Assembly: GCF_026410285.1 (NCBI RefSeq)
Contig: NZ_JAPMLP010000001.1
Coordinates: forward strand, 248,001 to 312,000
Length of the DNA stretch: 64,000 nucleotides
Reading direction: 5' to 3'
DNA from: Sulfitobacter sp. F26169L
Lineage (GTDB): Bacteria > Pseudomonadota > Alphaproteobacteria > Rhodobacterales > Rhodobacteraceae
Part shown: piece by piece, positions 47,036-55,152 of the stretch
Position numbering within the stretch: the first letter of the stretch is position 1
Layout: every line of letters begins with the position of its first letter
Program-made: the position numbers and the translations under genes
Notes under the pieces: model-generated
Told to the model about the DNA's origin: nothing
What the model saw: the letters and a program-made list of their open reading frames with translations, nothing else
Database searches by the model: none

Positions 47036-48115
47036 TTACCGCTCGCCGTCTGTGACCAGATCGGGGTCATCGGACAGCAAAATAGCAATCGGGCGTGTTG
47101 CATCGAAATGGCTCAGCACAATGGCAAGGATCGCGGTCATCGGAATCGCCAAAATACTGCCTGCAATCCCCCAGAGGGAGGTCCACACCGACAGGGAGAC
47201 GAGAACAATAAAGGGCGACAGGTTGACCTTTTTTCCGATCATCCGCGGTTCAAGAAAATTGCCCACCCACATTTGTGCAGAGGTCAGCAGGACCAGCACA
47301 TAAACAGTGGTCTGCAACGTGCCGAACTGCGCCATCGTCAGCGCCACGGGAAACAGCACTCCGATCAGCGATCCGAAATAAGGAATGTAATTAAGCAGGC
47401 CGATCATAATCGCCCAGAACAACGCGAAATCAACGCCAAATAACCACATCACCCCAAAAGAGATGGTCGCGAGGATGGCATTGATCAGTGTCTTTACCGC
47501 AAGGTAGTTTCCGATACTTGCGTTGATGCTGGCGATGATGTCCTGTGACTGCCGCCCGCTTTCACCGGGCAGTGCGAGCGAGATTTTGTGGGCAAATCCG
47601 CCGCGCTCTCCCATTAGAAACATCGCGTATATCACCACCAGAAAAACCACACCGGCAAGTGATCCGACACGTCCCACCGCCACGCCTGCAACGCTTTGCA
47701 CATTGATGCGCCCGATTGTGCTGTCCCAGACGACGTTCCAGTCTGTCGGCACGTCGATGCCGAACCGTGACAGCAGGCTGTCGGCAAGTGTGTCGAGGTT
47801 TTGTTGATACACCGGCACCTTGGCTACAATCTGCCCTGCGGTAGATATGATCACCCCCGTCAGAACAGCAATGGCAAGGATAAACGCCAACAACACGATC
47901 ACACGCCGCGCAATCAGCGGAAGAAACCGCGTCACTGGCTGTATGCCTAGCCAGTTGCTTGCGCTGACTAGGATATAAACAGAGATGACTGCCACAAAGA
48001 TTGGCACAAGCAGCGACCTGCCGATCACCAGCAAATATCCCGCCAGAATGACCAGCAGAACGGAATAGACGAGGTTCTGGAGCCGTGAAGGCTGGTTTGG
48101 TCCGTGAATATCCAT
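47036..48115 (-). CDS. AI-2E family transporter (second copy in window)
   Basis: A 359-residue permease with the family's eight-helix plan: hydrophobic segments near 18-60, 75-100, 175-195 and several after 235, with the LLNYIPYFGSLIGVLFPVAL block near residue 245 and EPRMIGKKVNLSPFIVLVSLSVW near 305. ATG 48115 is chosen because AAGGG lies upstream. It lies 125 bases upstream of the fusion-protein operon on the same strand and diverges from the winged-helix gene at 48330. Only moderately similar to the copy at 32 kb, so not a recent duplicate. Confidence 0.87.
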   Translation of the reverse strand: MDIHGPNQPSRLQNLVYSVLLVILAGYLLVIGRSLLVPIFVAVISVYILVSASNWLGIQPVTRFLPLIARRVIVLLAFILAIAVLTGVIISTAGQIVAKVPVYQQNLDTLADSLLSRFGIDVPTDWNVVWDSTIGRINVQSVAGVAVGRVGSLAGVVFLVVIYAMFLMGERGGFAHKISLALPGESGRQSQDIIASINASIGNYLAVKTLINAILATISFGVMWLFGVDFALFWAIMIGLLNYIPYFGSLIGVLFPVALTMAQFGTLQTTVYVLVLLTSAQMWVGNFLEPRMIGKKVNLSPFIVLVSLSVWTSLWGIAGSILAIPMTAILAIVLSHFDATRPIAILLSDDPDLVTDGER

Positions 48116-48329
48116 GAAACGGCCCTTTGTCGGATTCATCCCTGTGATCGGGTTGCTGCGTGAACAGCTACTTCGACCCTCTGGGCAAGATTTCGTCAAG
48201 AGCGGACGTTAAGGATTGAACAGATAGACATTATTGCCCCCTATAGGGGCACCCGAACCTGCTGCGTGACGTCATTCCCCATTTTGGGCAACGATTGTGC
48301 GGCATTCATTAACCCCAGCGGAGGCCGGA

Positions 48330-48764
48330 ATGCCCGATGCCAGCAATCACACGATCAAGAATTTTTCGAGCGTGTTTCCGACCTATCTGGATGCGCTCAC
48401 CGGCTTGTTGATCGAGTTGCGCCGCGCCTTTGACGGTGATCTCGATAAGGCGTTGATCATGGCCGTTGTGGGCGAGCGCCACTTTGCAAACCGCGTGTCT
48501 GTCGACACCCCTACGCTGGATACGCTGGGCGCTACACCAGTCACGGATGGGCCAAGCATAAACGTACTGTCTGTCGCGCAATACACTGATATCCCTAGGG
48601 AAACAGTGCGCCGAAAAGTTGCCGCGCTGATCAAGCGGGGGTGGATCAGCTGTGACGCGCAAGGCAATCTATCGCCAACTGCGGCGGCCGCATCGGATCT
48701 GCAAAACCGGACCGATGCAACCGTAAAATTCATCGACAGGATAGCGCGCGCCAGTCGCGGCTGA
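48330..48764 (+). CDS. Winged-helix (MarR/Crp-like) DNA-binding regulator
   Basis: A 144-residue protein. ATG 48330 has GGAGG five bases upstream, while the GTG at 48297 does not. The N-terminal half is helical (YLDALTGLLIELRRAFDG, LDKALIMAVVGERH). The segment SVAQYTDIPRETVRRKVAALIKRGWIS followed by a strand-like turn is a clear helix-turn-helix plus wing. It diverges from the AI-2E permease gene and precedes a short-chain dehydrogenase, either of which it might control. No effector domain was identified. Confidence 0.75.
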   Translation: MPDASNHTIKNFSSVFPTYLDALTGLLIELRRAFDGDLDKALIMAVVGERHFANRVSVDTPTLDTLGATPVTDGPSINVLSVAQYTDIPRETVRRKVAALIKRGWISCDAQGNLSPTAAAASDLQNRTDATVKFIDRIARASRG

Positions 48765-49000
48765 GGTGTTATGGAAGGGGTCGCAGGCGTTGTGCGTAGC
48801 CCTTGCCCAAGCGCCGCTATTGTGACGCGGATCAATCCTGCCGCGCCAGTGCATCACATCAAAAACGGCACCATACCGCCTCCGCGCAGGGATTGCTTTG
48901 CCCACCCGTTGACATACCTGATGTGCTGATACGCCAAAAGCAGCCGGAAACGCGCAAACCGGTGAAAAATTCGGTTTTCAGGTCGGAAAGGAGAGTGGAA

Positions 49001-49768
49001 ATGTATGATCAGAACCATTTCAGGGTCGAGGGCGACGTTGCCCTTGTGACAGGTGCAGGCGCGGGGATCGGGCGCGCCATCGCTTTGACACTTGGAGCGG
49101 CTGGCGCTGCTGTCATGGTCAGCGATCTTGAACGCGCCACCGCGCAGACTGTGGCAGATGAAATTACCAAATCCGGCGGACGTGCTGCGGCAACCGTTTG
49201 CAACATCACCAAAGAGGACGACCTGACAGCCGTTGTAAGCGACACAGTCAAAGAGTTTGGCAAGCTGACCATTCTGGTGAGCAACGCAGGCGGAGGCGGG
49301 CCAAAGCCGTTTGACATGCCGATGGGTGATTTTAAACGCGCCTATGAGCTGAACGTGTTTTCATTGTCCCGACTTGCGCAACTGGCCGCACCTGAAATGG
49401 AAAAAGCAGGCGGTGGCGCGATGCTGGCGATCACGTCCATGGCTGGTGAGAACAAGAACCGCGAAATGGCGTCTTACGGATCGTCCAAGGCCGCTACAAA
49501 CCACCTGATCCGCAACATCGCGTTTGATCTCGGGCCCAAGGGAATCCGCGTGAACGGCATCGCCCCCGGTGCCACGCGGACTGGTGCGCTGAACTCGGTC
49601 CTTAACGACGAGATCGAAAAAACGATGTTGCAACATACCCCGATCCATCGGTTGGGCGAGCCACAGGATATGGCGAATGCCGCTTTGTTTTTATGTTCGC
49701 AAGCGGCGTCCTGGGTATCGGGGCAGGTTCTGACAGTGTCAGGCGGCGGCGTGCAGGAATTGAATTAG
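49001..49768 (+). CDS. Short-chain dehydrogenase/reductase (HdhA-like)
   Basis: A classical SDR of 255 residues that oxidises or reduces an alcohol/ketone with NAD(P). Visible motifs are TGAGAGIGRAIAL at about 18-30, NAGGGG near 95, the catalytic Ser in AITSMAGE near 146 and YGSSKAATNHLIR near 159 with the catalytic Tyr and Lys, plus APGATRTGAL near 190. It resembles the 7-alpha-hydroxysteroid dehydrogenase branch. AAGGAG lies before ATG 49001. Four bases separate its stop from the serine hydrolase gene, so the two probably form an operon. Confidence 0.93.
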   Translation: MYDQNHFRVEGDVALVTGAGAGIGRAIALTLGAAGAAVMVSDLERATAQTVADEITKSGGRAAATVCNITKEDDLTAVVSDTVKEFGKLTILVSNAGGGGPKPFDMPMGDFKRAYELNVFSLSRLAQLAAPEMEKAGGGAMLAITSMAGENKNREMASYGSSKAATNHLIRNIAFDLGPKGIRVNGIAPGATRTGALNSVLNDEIEKTMLQHTPIHRLGEPQDMANAALFLCSQAASWVSGQVLTVSGGGVQELN

Positions 49769-49772
49769 GGAA

Positions 49773-51425
49773 ATGATGATGAACAAGTTGATTACAGCGG
49801 CAGTGGCCGCAACAGTTACAATTGCAGGAGCCGCCATGGCGCAAGAAAAACCGCTGGATGCCAAGGCATCCAACCCTGTCACGCTGGGATGGATGCAGGG
49901 GTTTCCGCCGCCCCCTGACAAGACAATCCGCTATACCGATCCTGATTTCTTTGCCTTTCCCAAACTCCGCTGGACGGTTTGCAACTTCAGACAGCTGATG
50001 CCCAATGTTGCGGTGCCGAATGCTGCCGGATCGGTCAGCACGCTGCCGGCTGATCCGGATGCCGGTATAGACGCGGTTGAATTCAACGTTCTGAACAGTG
50101 ACGAGGTGATGACATTCGATGCCGCCTTTAACGCAAATTACACCGATGGCCTGCTGATTCTGCATCACGGACGAATTGTGTATGAACGATATGACGGGTG
50201 CCTGGACGAAAACACATTGCACGGCGCAATGTCTGTCACGAAAAGCATCACGGGGCTGATGGCCGAAGTTCTGGTCGCCGAAGGGCGTCTGGATGAAACC
50301 GCCCTGATGGCTGACATTATTCCCGAACTGGAAGGCAGCGCCTTTGCCGATGCAACTGTCGCACAGGTATTGGAGATGACAACCGCGCTGGATTATTCGG
50401 AAGATTACAGCGATCCCGATGCCGAGGTCTGGACCTATTCCCAAGCGGGCAGCACATTGCCCAAGCCCGAAGGCTATGACGGTCCGCGCAGCTATTTCGA
50501 CTATCTGGCCACGGTGCAGAAAAACGGGGATAAACACGGCGAGGCCTTCGGCTACAAGACAGTGAACGCGGACGCAGCTGGCTGGCTGGTTGCGCGCACG
50601 GCGGGCAAATCTGCCGCGCAGTATCTGTCTGACCGCATCTGGAGCCGGATCGGCACCGAGCGGGAGGCGTTTTATACTGTCGATTCCATCGGCACGCCGT
50701 TTTCCGGTGGAGGTTTCAATGCAACGCTGCGCGACATGGGGCGGCTGGGGCAGTTGATTTTGCAGAACGGTGAATGGAATGGCGAGCAGGTGATCCCCGC
50801 CGCAGCGATCGAGCGTATCCGCCAAGGTGGCAATCCGGCTGCATTTGCCAAAGCAGGCTATGATCTGCTGCCGGACTGGTCCTATAGCGGTCTGTGGTGG
50901 GTCAGCCACAATGACCACGGCGCATTTGCCGCGCGCGGTGTTCACGGCCAGACAATCTGGGTCGATCCGACTGCCGATATGGTGATCGTGCGCTTTGCTT
51001 CAAATCCGGTGGCAGGCAATGCCGCAAGCGATCCGACGTCCTTGCCGGCCTATCAGGCGGTTGCGGAATATCTGATGGAACAGGACGCAACGCCGCAACT
51101 GGCAGGGCGTGAATGGCTGATCGAGGATATCGCAGGCAAAGGCGTGATTGACAGAAGCCCCGCCAGCCTGCAATTTTTACCAGACGGATCGCTTGCCGGA
51201 AACACTACCTGCAACCGGCTGATCGGCACGTATGAGCAGACGGAAGAGGGGCTGTCATTGAACCTGACAGGCACCACCATGATGGCCTGCCCACCGGCAA
51301 TGGCCAATCAGGAACAGCACCTGACGCAATTGTTGCCCAAGGTTGTTTCCGCAGCTTTCGATGAAAACGCAACGCTCACCCTGACAACCTCCGATGGCGA
51401 GACGATCATTGCCCGCCGCCGCTGA
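49773..51425 (+). CDS. Periplasmic serine hydrolase (beta-lactamase family) fused to a META/HslJ-like domain
   Basis: A 550-residue secreted protein with a signal peptide (MMMNKLITAAVAAT... AAMA). Residues 110-440 form a class C beta-lactamase-fold hydrolase with the SxxK motif MSVTKSITG near 153, the YKTVN tyrosine motif near 265 and a HGQT region near 395 standing in for the KTG box. This layout matches esterases and 6-aminohexanoate-dimer hydrolases. The last about 110 residues resemble HslJ/META (LAGREWLIEDIAGK, LAGNTTCNRLIGTYE, MMACPPAMANQE). The fusion is unusual. Three consecutive ATG codons occur at the start. Substrate unknown. Confidence 0.88.
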   Translation: MMMNKLITAAVAATVTIAGAAMAQEKPLDAKASNPVTLGWMQGFPPPPDKTIRYTDPDFFAFPKLRWTVCNFRQLMPNVAVPNAAGSVSTLPADPDAGIDAVEFNVLNSDEVMTFDAAFNANYTDGLLILHHGRIVYERYDGCLDENTLHGAMSVTKSITGLMAEVLVAEGRLDETALMADIIPELEGSAFADATVAQVLEMTTALDYSEDYSDPDAEVWTYSQAGSTLPKPEGYDGPRSYFDYLATVQKNGDKHGEAFGYKTVNADAAGWLVARTAGKSAAQYLSDRIWSRIGTEREAFYTVDSIGTPFSGGGFNATLRDMGRLGQLILQNGEWNGEQVIPAAAIERIRQGGNPAAFAKAGYDLLPDWSYSGLWWVSHNDHGAFAARGVHGQTIWVDPTADMVIVRFASNPVAGNAASDPTSLPAYQAVAEYLMEQDATPQLAGREWLIEDIAGKGVIDRSPASLQFLPDGSLAGNTTCNRLIGTYEQTEEGLSLNLTGTTMMACPPAMANQEQHLTQLLPKVVSAAFDENATLTLTTSDGETIIARRR

Positions 51426-51446
51426 TATCAAAAGACTGGAAAGAAA

Positions 51447-52010
51447 ATGAACACTTCTACCGATATGGAAAATGCGATGAATTTTTTGACCCGCAACTGG
51501 TGGCTTTTGCTGCTGCGCGGGATTGCGGCGATTTTATTCGGTCTGGCGACCTTTGTCTGGCCCGGCCTGACGATTTCGGTCCTGATCATCATGTTCGGTG
51601 CCTACATCCTGCTGGACGGGATAATCGGCGTGGTGGATGCGCTGCGCTACCGCGAGGGCGTCGATAACTGGTGGTTCTGGCTGTTTGAAAGCATTTTGGG
51701 CATTGTCGTGGGCCTGCTGACCCTGTTCATGCCGGGCATCACCGCACTGGTTTTGCTGATGTTTGTCGCAGCTTGGTCAATACTGGGCGGGGTGTTGCGA
51801 ATTGTGGCCGCGATCCAGTTGCGCAAGAAAATCGAAGGCGAATGGATCATGGTGCTCAGCGGAGTGCTGTCTATCGTGTTCGGAGTTGCAATCATTGCGC
51901 TGCCGCATGCTGGATTGGTGTCGATTGCGTGGCTGATCGGGTTCTGGGCAATTGCATTCGGCATCCTGTTTATCATGCTGGCGTTCCGGCTGCGCAAAGC
52001 CGGCGGATAA
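51447..52010 (+). CDS. HdeD family membrane protein
   Basis: A 187-residue inner-membrane protein with six hydrophobic helices arranged in three pairs (WWLLLLRGIAAILFGLATF, LTISVLIIMFGAYILLDG, WFWLFESILGIVVGLLTLF and others), each repeating an RG/GxxxxxFG pattern typical of HdeD. HdeD proteins are linked with acid stress in some enterobacteria; a role here is not shown. It follows the hydrolase by 21 bases and may be co-transcribed. A strong hairpin lies after its stop. Confidence 0.87.
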   Translation: MNTSTDMENAMNFLTRNWWLLLLRGIAAILFGLATFVWPGLTISVLIIMFGAYILLDGIIGVVDALRYREGVDNWWFWLFESILGIVVGLLTLFMPGITALVLLMFVAAWSILGGVLRIVAAIQLRKKIEGEWIMVLSGVLSIVFGVAIIALPHAGLVSIAWLIGFWAIAFGILFIMLAFRLRKAGG

Positions 52011-52016
52011 AACAAT

Positions 52017-52044
52017 GCCCAAGCCCCTTGGCGGGGGCTTGGGC
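52017..52044. terminator. Strong hairpin between convergent hdeD-like and DUF5368-like genes
   Basis: GCCCAAGCCCC (52017-52027) pairs perfectly with GGGGCTTGGGC (52034-52044) over a six-base loop. On the minus strand the arm is followed by ATTGTTTT, so it is more complete as a terminator for the cyd-sqr operon than for hdeD. Confidence 0.7.
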
Positions 52045-52100
52045 ACACAGGCGAAACAGGGCAAAGGTCAGCCCCGAAATAAAGCGGTATTGTGCAGCGG

Positions 52101-52457
52101 CTACGTCGGATCCTGTTTTCCCCGGATCAGTGATTGCGCGGTGTAAACCAGTATCGCGATCCCGATGGCCCCTGCGGCGGCAATCCCCAAAAGAACGAAT
52201 GCGTCAATCGGCCCGCCAATATCGCGAAACCCTGAAACAGTGACAGCCTGTACAAAAATCACAGCGCCGATTGCCCCAACAGGCATGGACAGTTGCGCCA
52301 ACAGGAACTTGCTCCAGTTTACAGTCCGGTCACGGATCAGAACATAAAAATACGCCAGTGTGACCACGCCAGCGATGGCAACAATTGCCCAGAACAGACC
52401 ACGGCCGAATATTTCTTCCAGCACCGCGATGATTGTTCCAAATTTCATGTCGTTCAT
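52101..52457 (-). CDS. DUF5368-like small membrane protein, last gene of the cyd-sqr operon
   Basis: A 118-residue protein with about three hydrophobic helices (LFWAIVAIAGVVTLAYFYVL, MPVGAIGAVIFVQAVTV and IDAFVLLGIAAAGAIGIAILV) and a short charged loop with IRDRTVNWSKF. The match to DUF5368 is from recall of the family and is not verified. It starts 13 bases past the stop of the sulfide:quinone oxidoreductase gene, and GAGGG precedes the ATG, so it belongs to that transcript. Its role may relate to the oxidase or to SQR, without evidence. Confidence 0.65.
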   Translation of the reverse strand: MNDMKFGTIIAVLEEIFGRGLFWAIVAIAGVVTLAYFYVLIRDRTVNWSKFLLAQLSMPVGAIGAVIFVQAVTVSGFRDIGGPIDAFVLLGIAAAGAIGIAILVYTAQSLIRGKQDPT

Positions 52458-52470
52458 CGCCTAACCCTCC

Positions 52471-53779
52471 TCAGGCGCGCCCGCGCAGCATTGCGTTGTA
52501 TGTCGCCTTCAGCGCGACTTCCTTCATCAACCACGAGATCCACAATTCCTCCAGCGGGGCGATAATACCGGGGAAAGAGGGGACCAGATTGTTGTTATAA
52601 TCAAATTCAACCAGCATCGCCCGACCGATACGGGTGATCATCGGACAGGATGTATAGCCGTTGTATACCTCTGCGCCTGCACGCCCCTCAATCGCCGAGA
52701 CGAGGTGGTCGACGACAACGGGCACCTGAAATTTTACGCTGGCGGCGGTTTTTCCCTTGGGAACACCCGCAACGTCACCCAGTGCGAAAATCTCCGGATA
52801 GCGAAGGTGGCGCAGGTTCTGCTGGTCCACTTCAACCCAGCCCTGATCTGTCCACTTATCTGCCCAGCTGAGGCCGGATTGGCGGATGAAGTCGGGCGCG
52901 CGCTGTGGTGGTACAACGTGCAGGTAGTCATATTCCATCTGCTGCTCACCCGCCGGTGTGGTGAAGGTTGCAAGCTTGCGCTCCGCGTCCACAGACTTCA
53001 GCACATGATTGTAAACGGGAGAGATGCCACGATCCCGAAACAACATTCGCACCTTTTCGGACACAATGGGAACGCCGAACAGCGCGTTGTCGTGGGCGGC
53101 ATAGATGATCTCGGTTTTGCCGGCGTTCCCTGCGCGCCGCGCAATGTCATCGATCAAAAACGTATGTTTCAGCGGCGCACCTGCGCATTTCATCTCGGTT
53201 GCGGGGCGTGTGAACACACCGCGCCCGCCCGTGTGAGTGAACTGATCTGCCGCAGTCCATGTCTTTGCCGCATATTCCGGCCCAGCATAAAGCGCGCCGA
53301 TACCGTTTTGGCCAACCATATCCAGCGAGAAGCCTTCAATGGCATCGTGATCCAGCACCAGCCCCGGCGCCAGCAAAAGGTAATCATAACTGAGGGTCTG
53401 CCCGCCTTCGGTCGATACCGTTCGGGTTTCGGGGTCCAGCGCAGCAACAGCATCGGGGATAAGGGTTGCATCCTTGGGCAGCCAGTCGGTAGTTTTTGAC
53501 ACAACGTAACCCGCAGGTTTCAGCCCCGGCGGCCACCAGCGACGGACCGGGCTGGTAGAGATGGTTGTGACGGGGATCAATCAGGGTGATTTTTGCGCCA
53601 AGGAGCCTGCGTGCGAGCTGGTTTGCCAGCGCCGCACCGGCAGCACCCGCACCGACGATTACGATGCTGGCACTGGTTTTAACCGGCGTGGGCGCGGACT
53701 GCGCGGCTTTGCGGGTTGCGAGCGCGCCGGCGCCGCTGAGCGCGGCGAGAGAAAGAAACCTTCTTCGATCCAGCATCAT
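52471..53779 (-). pseudogene. Sulfide:quinone oxidoreductase, type II-like, Tat-exported, single-base frameshift
   Basis: Oxidises sulfide and passes electrons to quinone. The 5' frame (from 53779/53776, with AAGGAGGT upstream) carries a Tat-type signal with RRRFLSL and the FAD motif VGAGAAGAALANQL. The 3' frame holds the catalytic Cys pair: TEMKCAGAPLKHTF and NGYTSCPMITRIG, the SQR-II pattern. The two frames cover one continuous protein if one base is removed from the four-C run at 53524-53527 (GGGG on the coding strand); at that point LYQPGPSLVAAG passes into LKPAGYVVSKTTDWLP. Without that correction the 5' frame ends at about 131 residues. Either a real inactivating mutation or a sequencing error. 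Sequence downstream is otherwise well preserved. Confidence 0.85.
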
Positions 53780-53821
53780 GTACCTCCTTGATCCGATTTT
53801 CCGAGTCGTGGCGACCGATTT

Positions 53822-53971
53822 TTAGGTGTCAGAGTGGCGTTGGCCGGTGTCCACACCCGGATCATCTTCTTCCCAAAGGGCGCGGTCCCCCTGCATTTCA
53901 AGCCACATCGCGTTGACGACAGCAAAGACCGCAGCCAACGGCAGCCCGAGCATCCAAGCGAAATACCACAT
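53822..53971 (-). CDS. cydX: Cytochrome bd oxidase small subunit CydX
   Basis: A 49-residue membrane peptide, shorter than usual gene-finding cut-offs. It reads MWYFAWMLGLPLAAVFAVV followed by NAMWLEMQGD and an acidic tail (ALWEEDDPGV). The MWYFAW...G.PLA pattern is the CydX hallmark. A strong AAGGAAAGG sequence precedes the ATG, and the gene lies 15 bases past the cydB stop on the same strand. CydX is needed for assembly and stability of the bd complex in studied species. Confidence 0.93.
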   Translation of the reverse strand: MWYFAWMLGLPLAAVFAVVNAMWLEMQGDRALWEEDDPGVDTGQRHSDT

Positions 53972-53986
53972 AACGTTTTCCTTTCC

Positions 53987-55147
53987 TTAGTAGGCTGAAC
54001 CGGAGTCGGTCACGTCCGCTTCGGTGACCTTGCCCCAGAGCACTTTGTAAACCCACGCGGTGTAAGCGAGGATGATGGGCATGAAGAACGCGGTCGCGAT
54101 CAGCATCACAAACAGCGTTTGATGGGACGACGATGCGTCCCAGACGGTGAGCGAAGAGCGCGGATCAATCGATGAAGGCAGAATGAAGGGGAACATCGTC
54201 AGGCCAACGGATGAAATTGCGCCGAATATCCCCAGCTTGGACCACAGCAAGGTTGACCCCTCACGCCCCGCGCGCAGGCCTAATACGGCCATGACCATCC
54301 CGACAAGTCCCAACACCGGAGCTAGGGTAATCCACGGCCGTATCGCGTAGGCCGCCAGCCAACTGTCGGTGCGCACCACCTCGGAATAAAGCGGATTTGA
54401 CGGCCCGTTCACCGCGGCTTCGGCGGCAAGGGCATAACCTTCCATGCCCACGGCCAGCCAGATACCGGCCAGCAAATACCCGATAATCGTAATTGAACCC
54501 GACCACATACCAATGACACGCGCGCGCGCCGCCACCGCCCCTTCGGCCTTTAGCGAGAGCCAAGCGGCCCCGTGTGTAGTCAGCATCGCAAAGGATACAG
54601 CGCCCGCCAGCAAGGCAAAAGGATTCAAAAGGCCCGCGAACTTGGCGTAAAACGCCCCCTCGTACCGGCTAAACAAATCATCGGTCAGCTCGAACGGGAC
54701 GCCTTGTAGGACGTTGCCCACAGCAATGCCAAACACCAGCGCAGGCACCGCACCACCGGCAAACAGCGCCCAGTCCCATGCGCTGCGCCAGCGTGGATCA
54801 TCGCGTTTGGAGCGGTATTTGAACGCGACGGGGCGCACGATCAGCGCCGCAAGGATTACGAACATCGCAAGGTAGAACCCCGAAAAGCTGACAGCATAAA
54901 GTGGCGGCCAAGCGGCGAAGATCGCGCCGCCCCCAAGGATCAGCCAGACCTGGTTTCCCTCCCAGACCGGACCAACTGTATTGATCGCGATGCGGCGTTC
55001 CATGTCGGTCTTGCCAACAAAGGGCAGCAATACGCCAACCCCCATGTCGAACCCGTCCGTCAGGGCAAATCCGATCAGCAGAACCCCCAGCAGCAGCCAC
55101 CAGATTACGCGCAAGACATCGTAAGAGATCAGTTCATAAAGGATCAT
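53987..55147 (-). CDS. cydB: Cytochrome bd ubiquinol oxidase subunit II
   Basis: Membrane subunit of cytochrome bd, 386 residues with about nine helices. The start VIWWLLLGVLLIGFALTDGFDMGVG carries the conserved GFDMG region, and GPVWEGNQVWLILGGGAIFAAWP near residue 60 is the family signature. It follows cydA by five bases and precedes cydX, completing the CydABX set. The ATG has no strong ribosome site of its own, in keeping with coupling to cydA. Confidence 0.97.
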   Translation of the reverse strand: MILYELISYDVLRVIWWLLLGVLLIGFALTDGFDMGVGVLLPFVGKTDMERRIAINTVGPVWEGNQVWLILGGGAIFAAWPPLYAVSFSGFYLAMFVILAALIVRPVAFKYRSKRDDPRWRSAWDWALFAGGAVPALVFGIAVGNVLQGVPFELTDDLFSRYEGAFYAKFAGLLNPFALLAGAVSFAMLTTHGAAWLSLKAEGAVAARARVIGMWSGSITIIGYLLAGIWLAVGMEGYALAAEAAVNGPSNPLYSEVVRTDSWLAAYAIRPWITLAPVLGLVGMVMAVLGLRAGREGSTLLWSKLGIFGAISSVGLTMFPFILPSSIDPRSSLTVWDASSSHQTLFVMLIATAFFMPIILAYTAWVYKVLWGKVTEADVTDSGSAY

Positions 55148-55152
55148 GGCGC

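Noticed and set aside
47036-48115. Recent duplication of the two AI-2E-family permeases
   Set aside because: The two proteins share only the family motifs and differ in length and loops, so they are separate family members.
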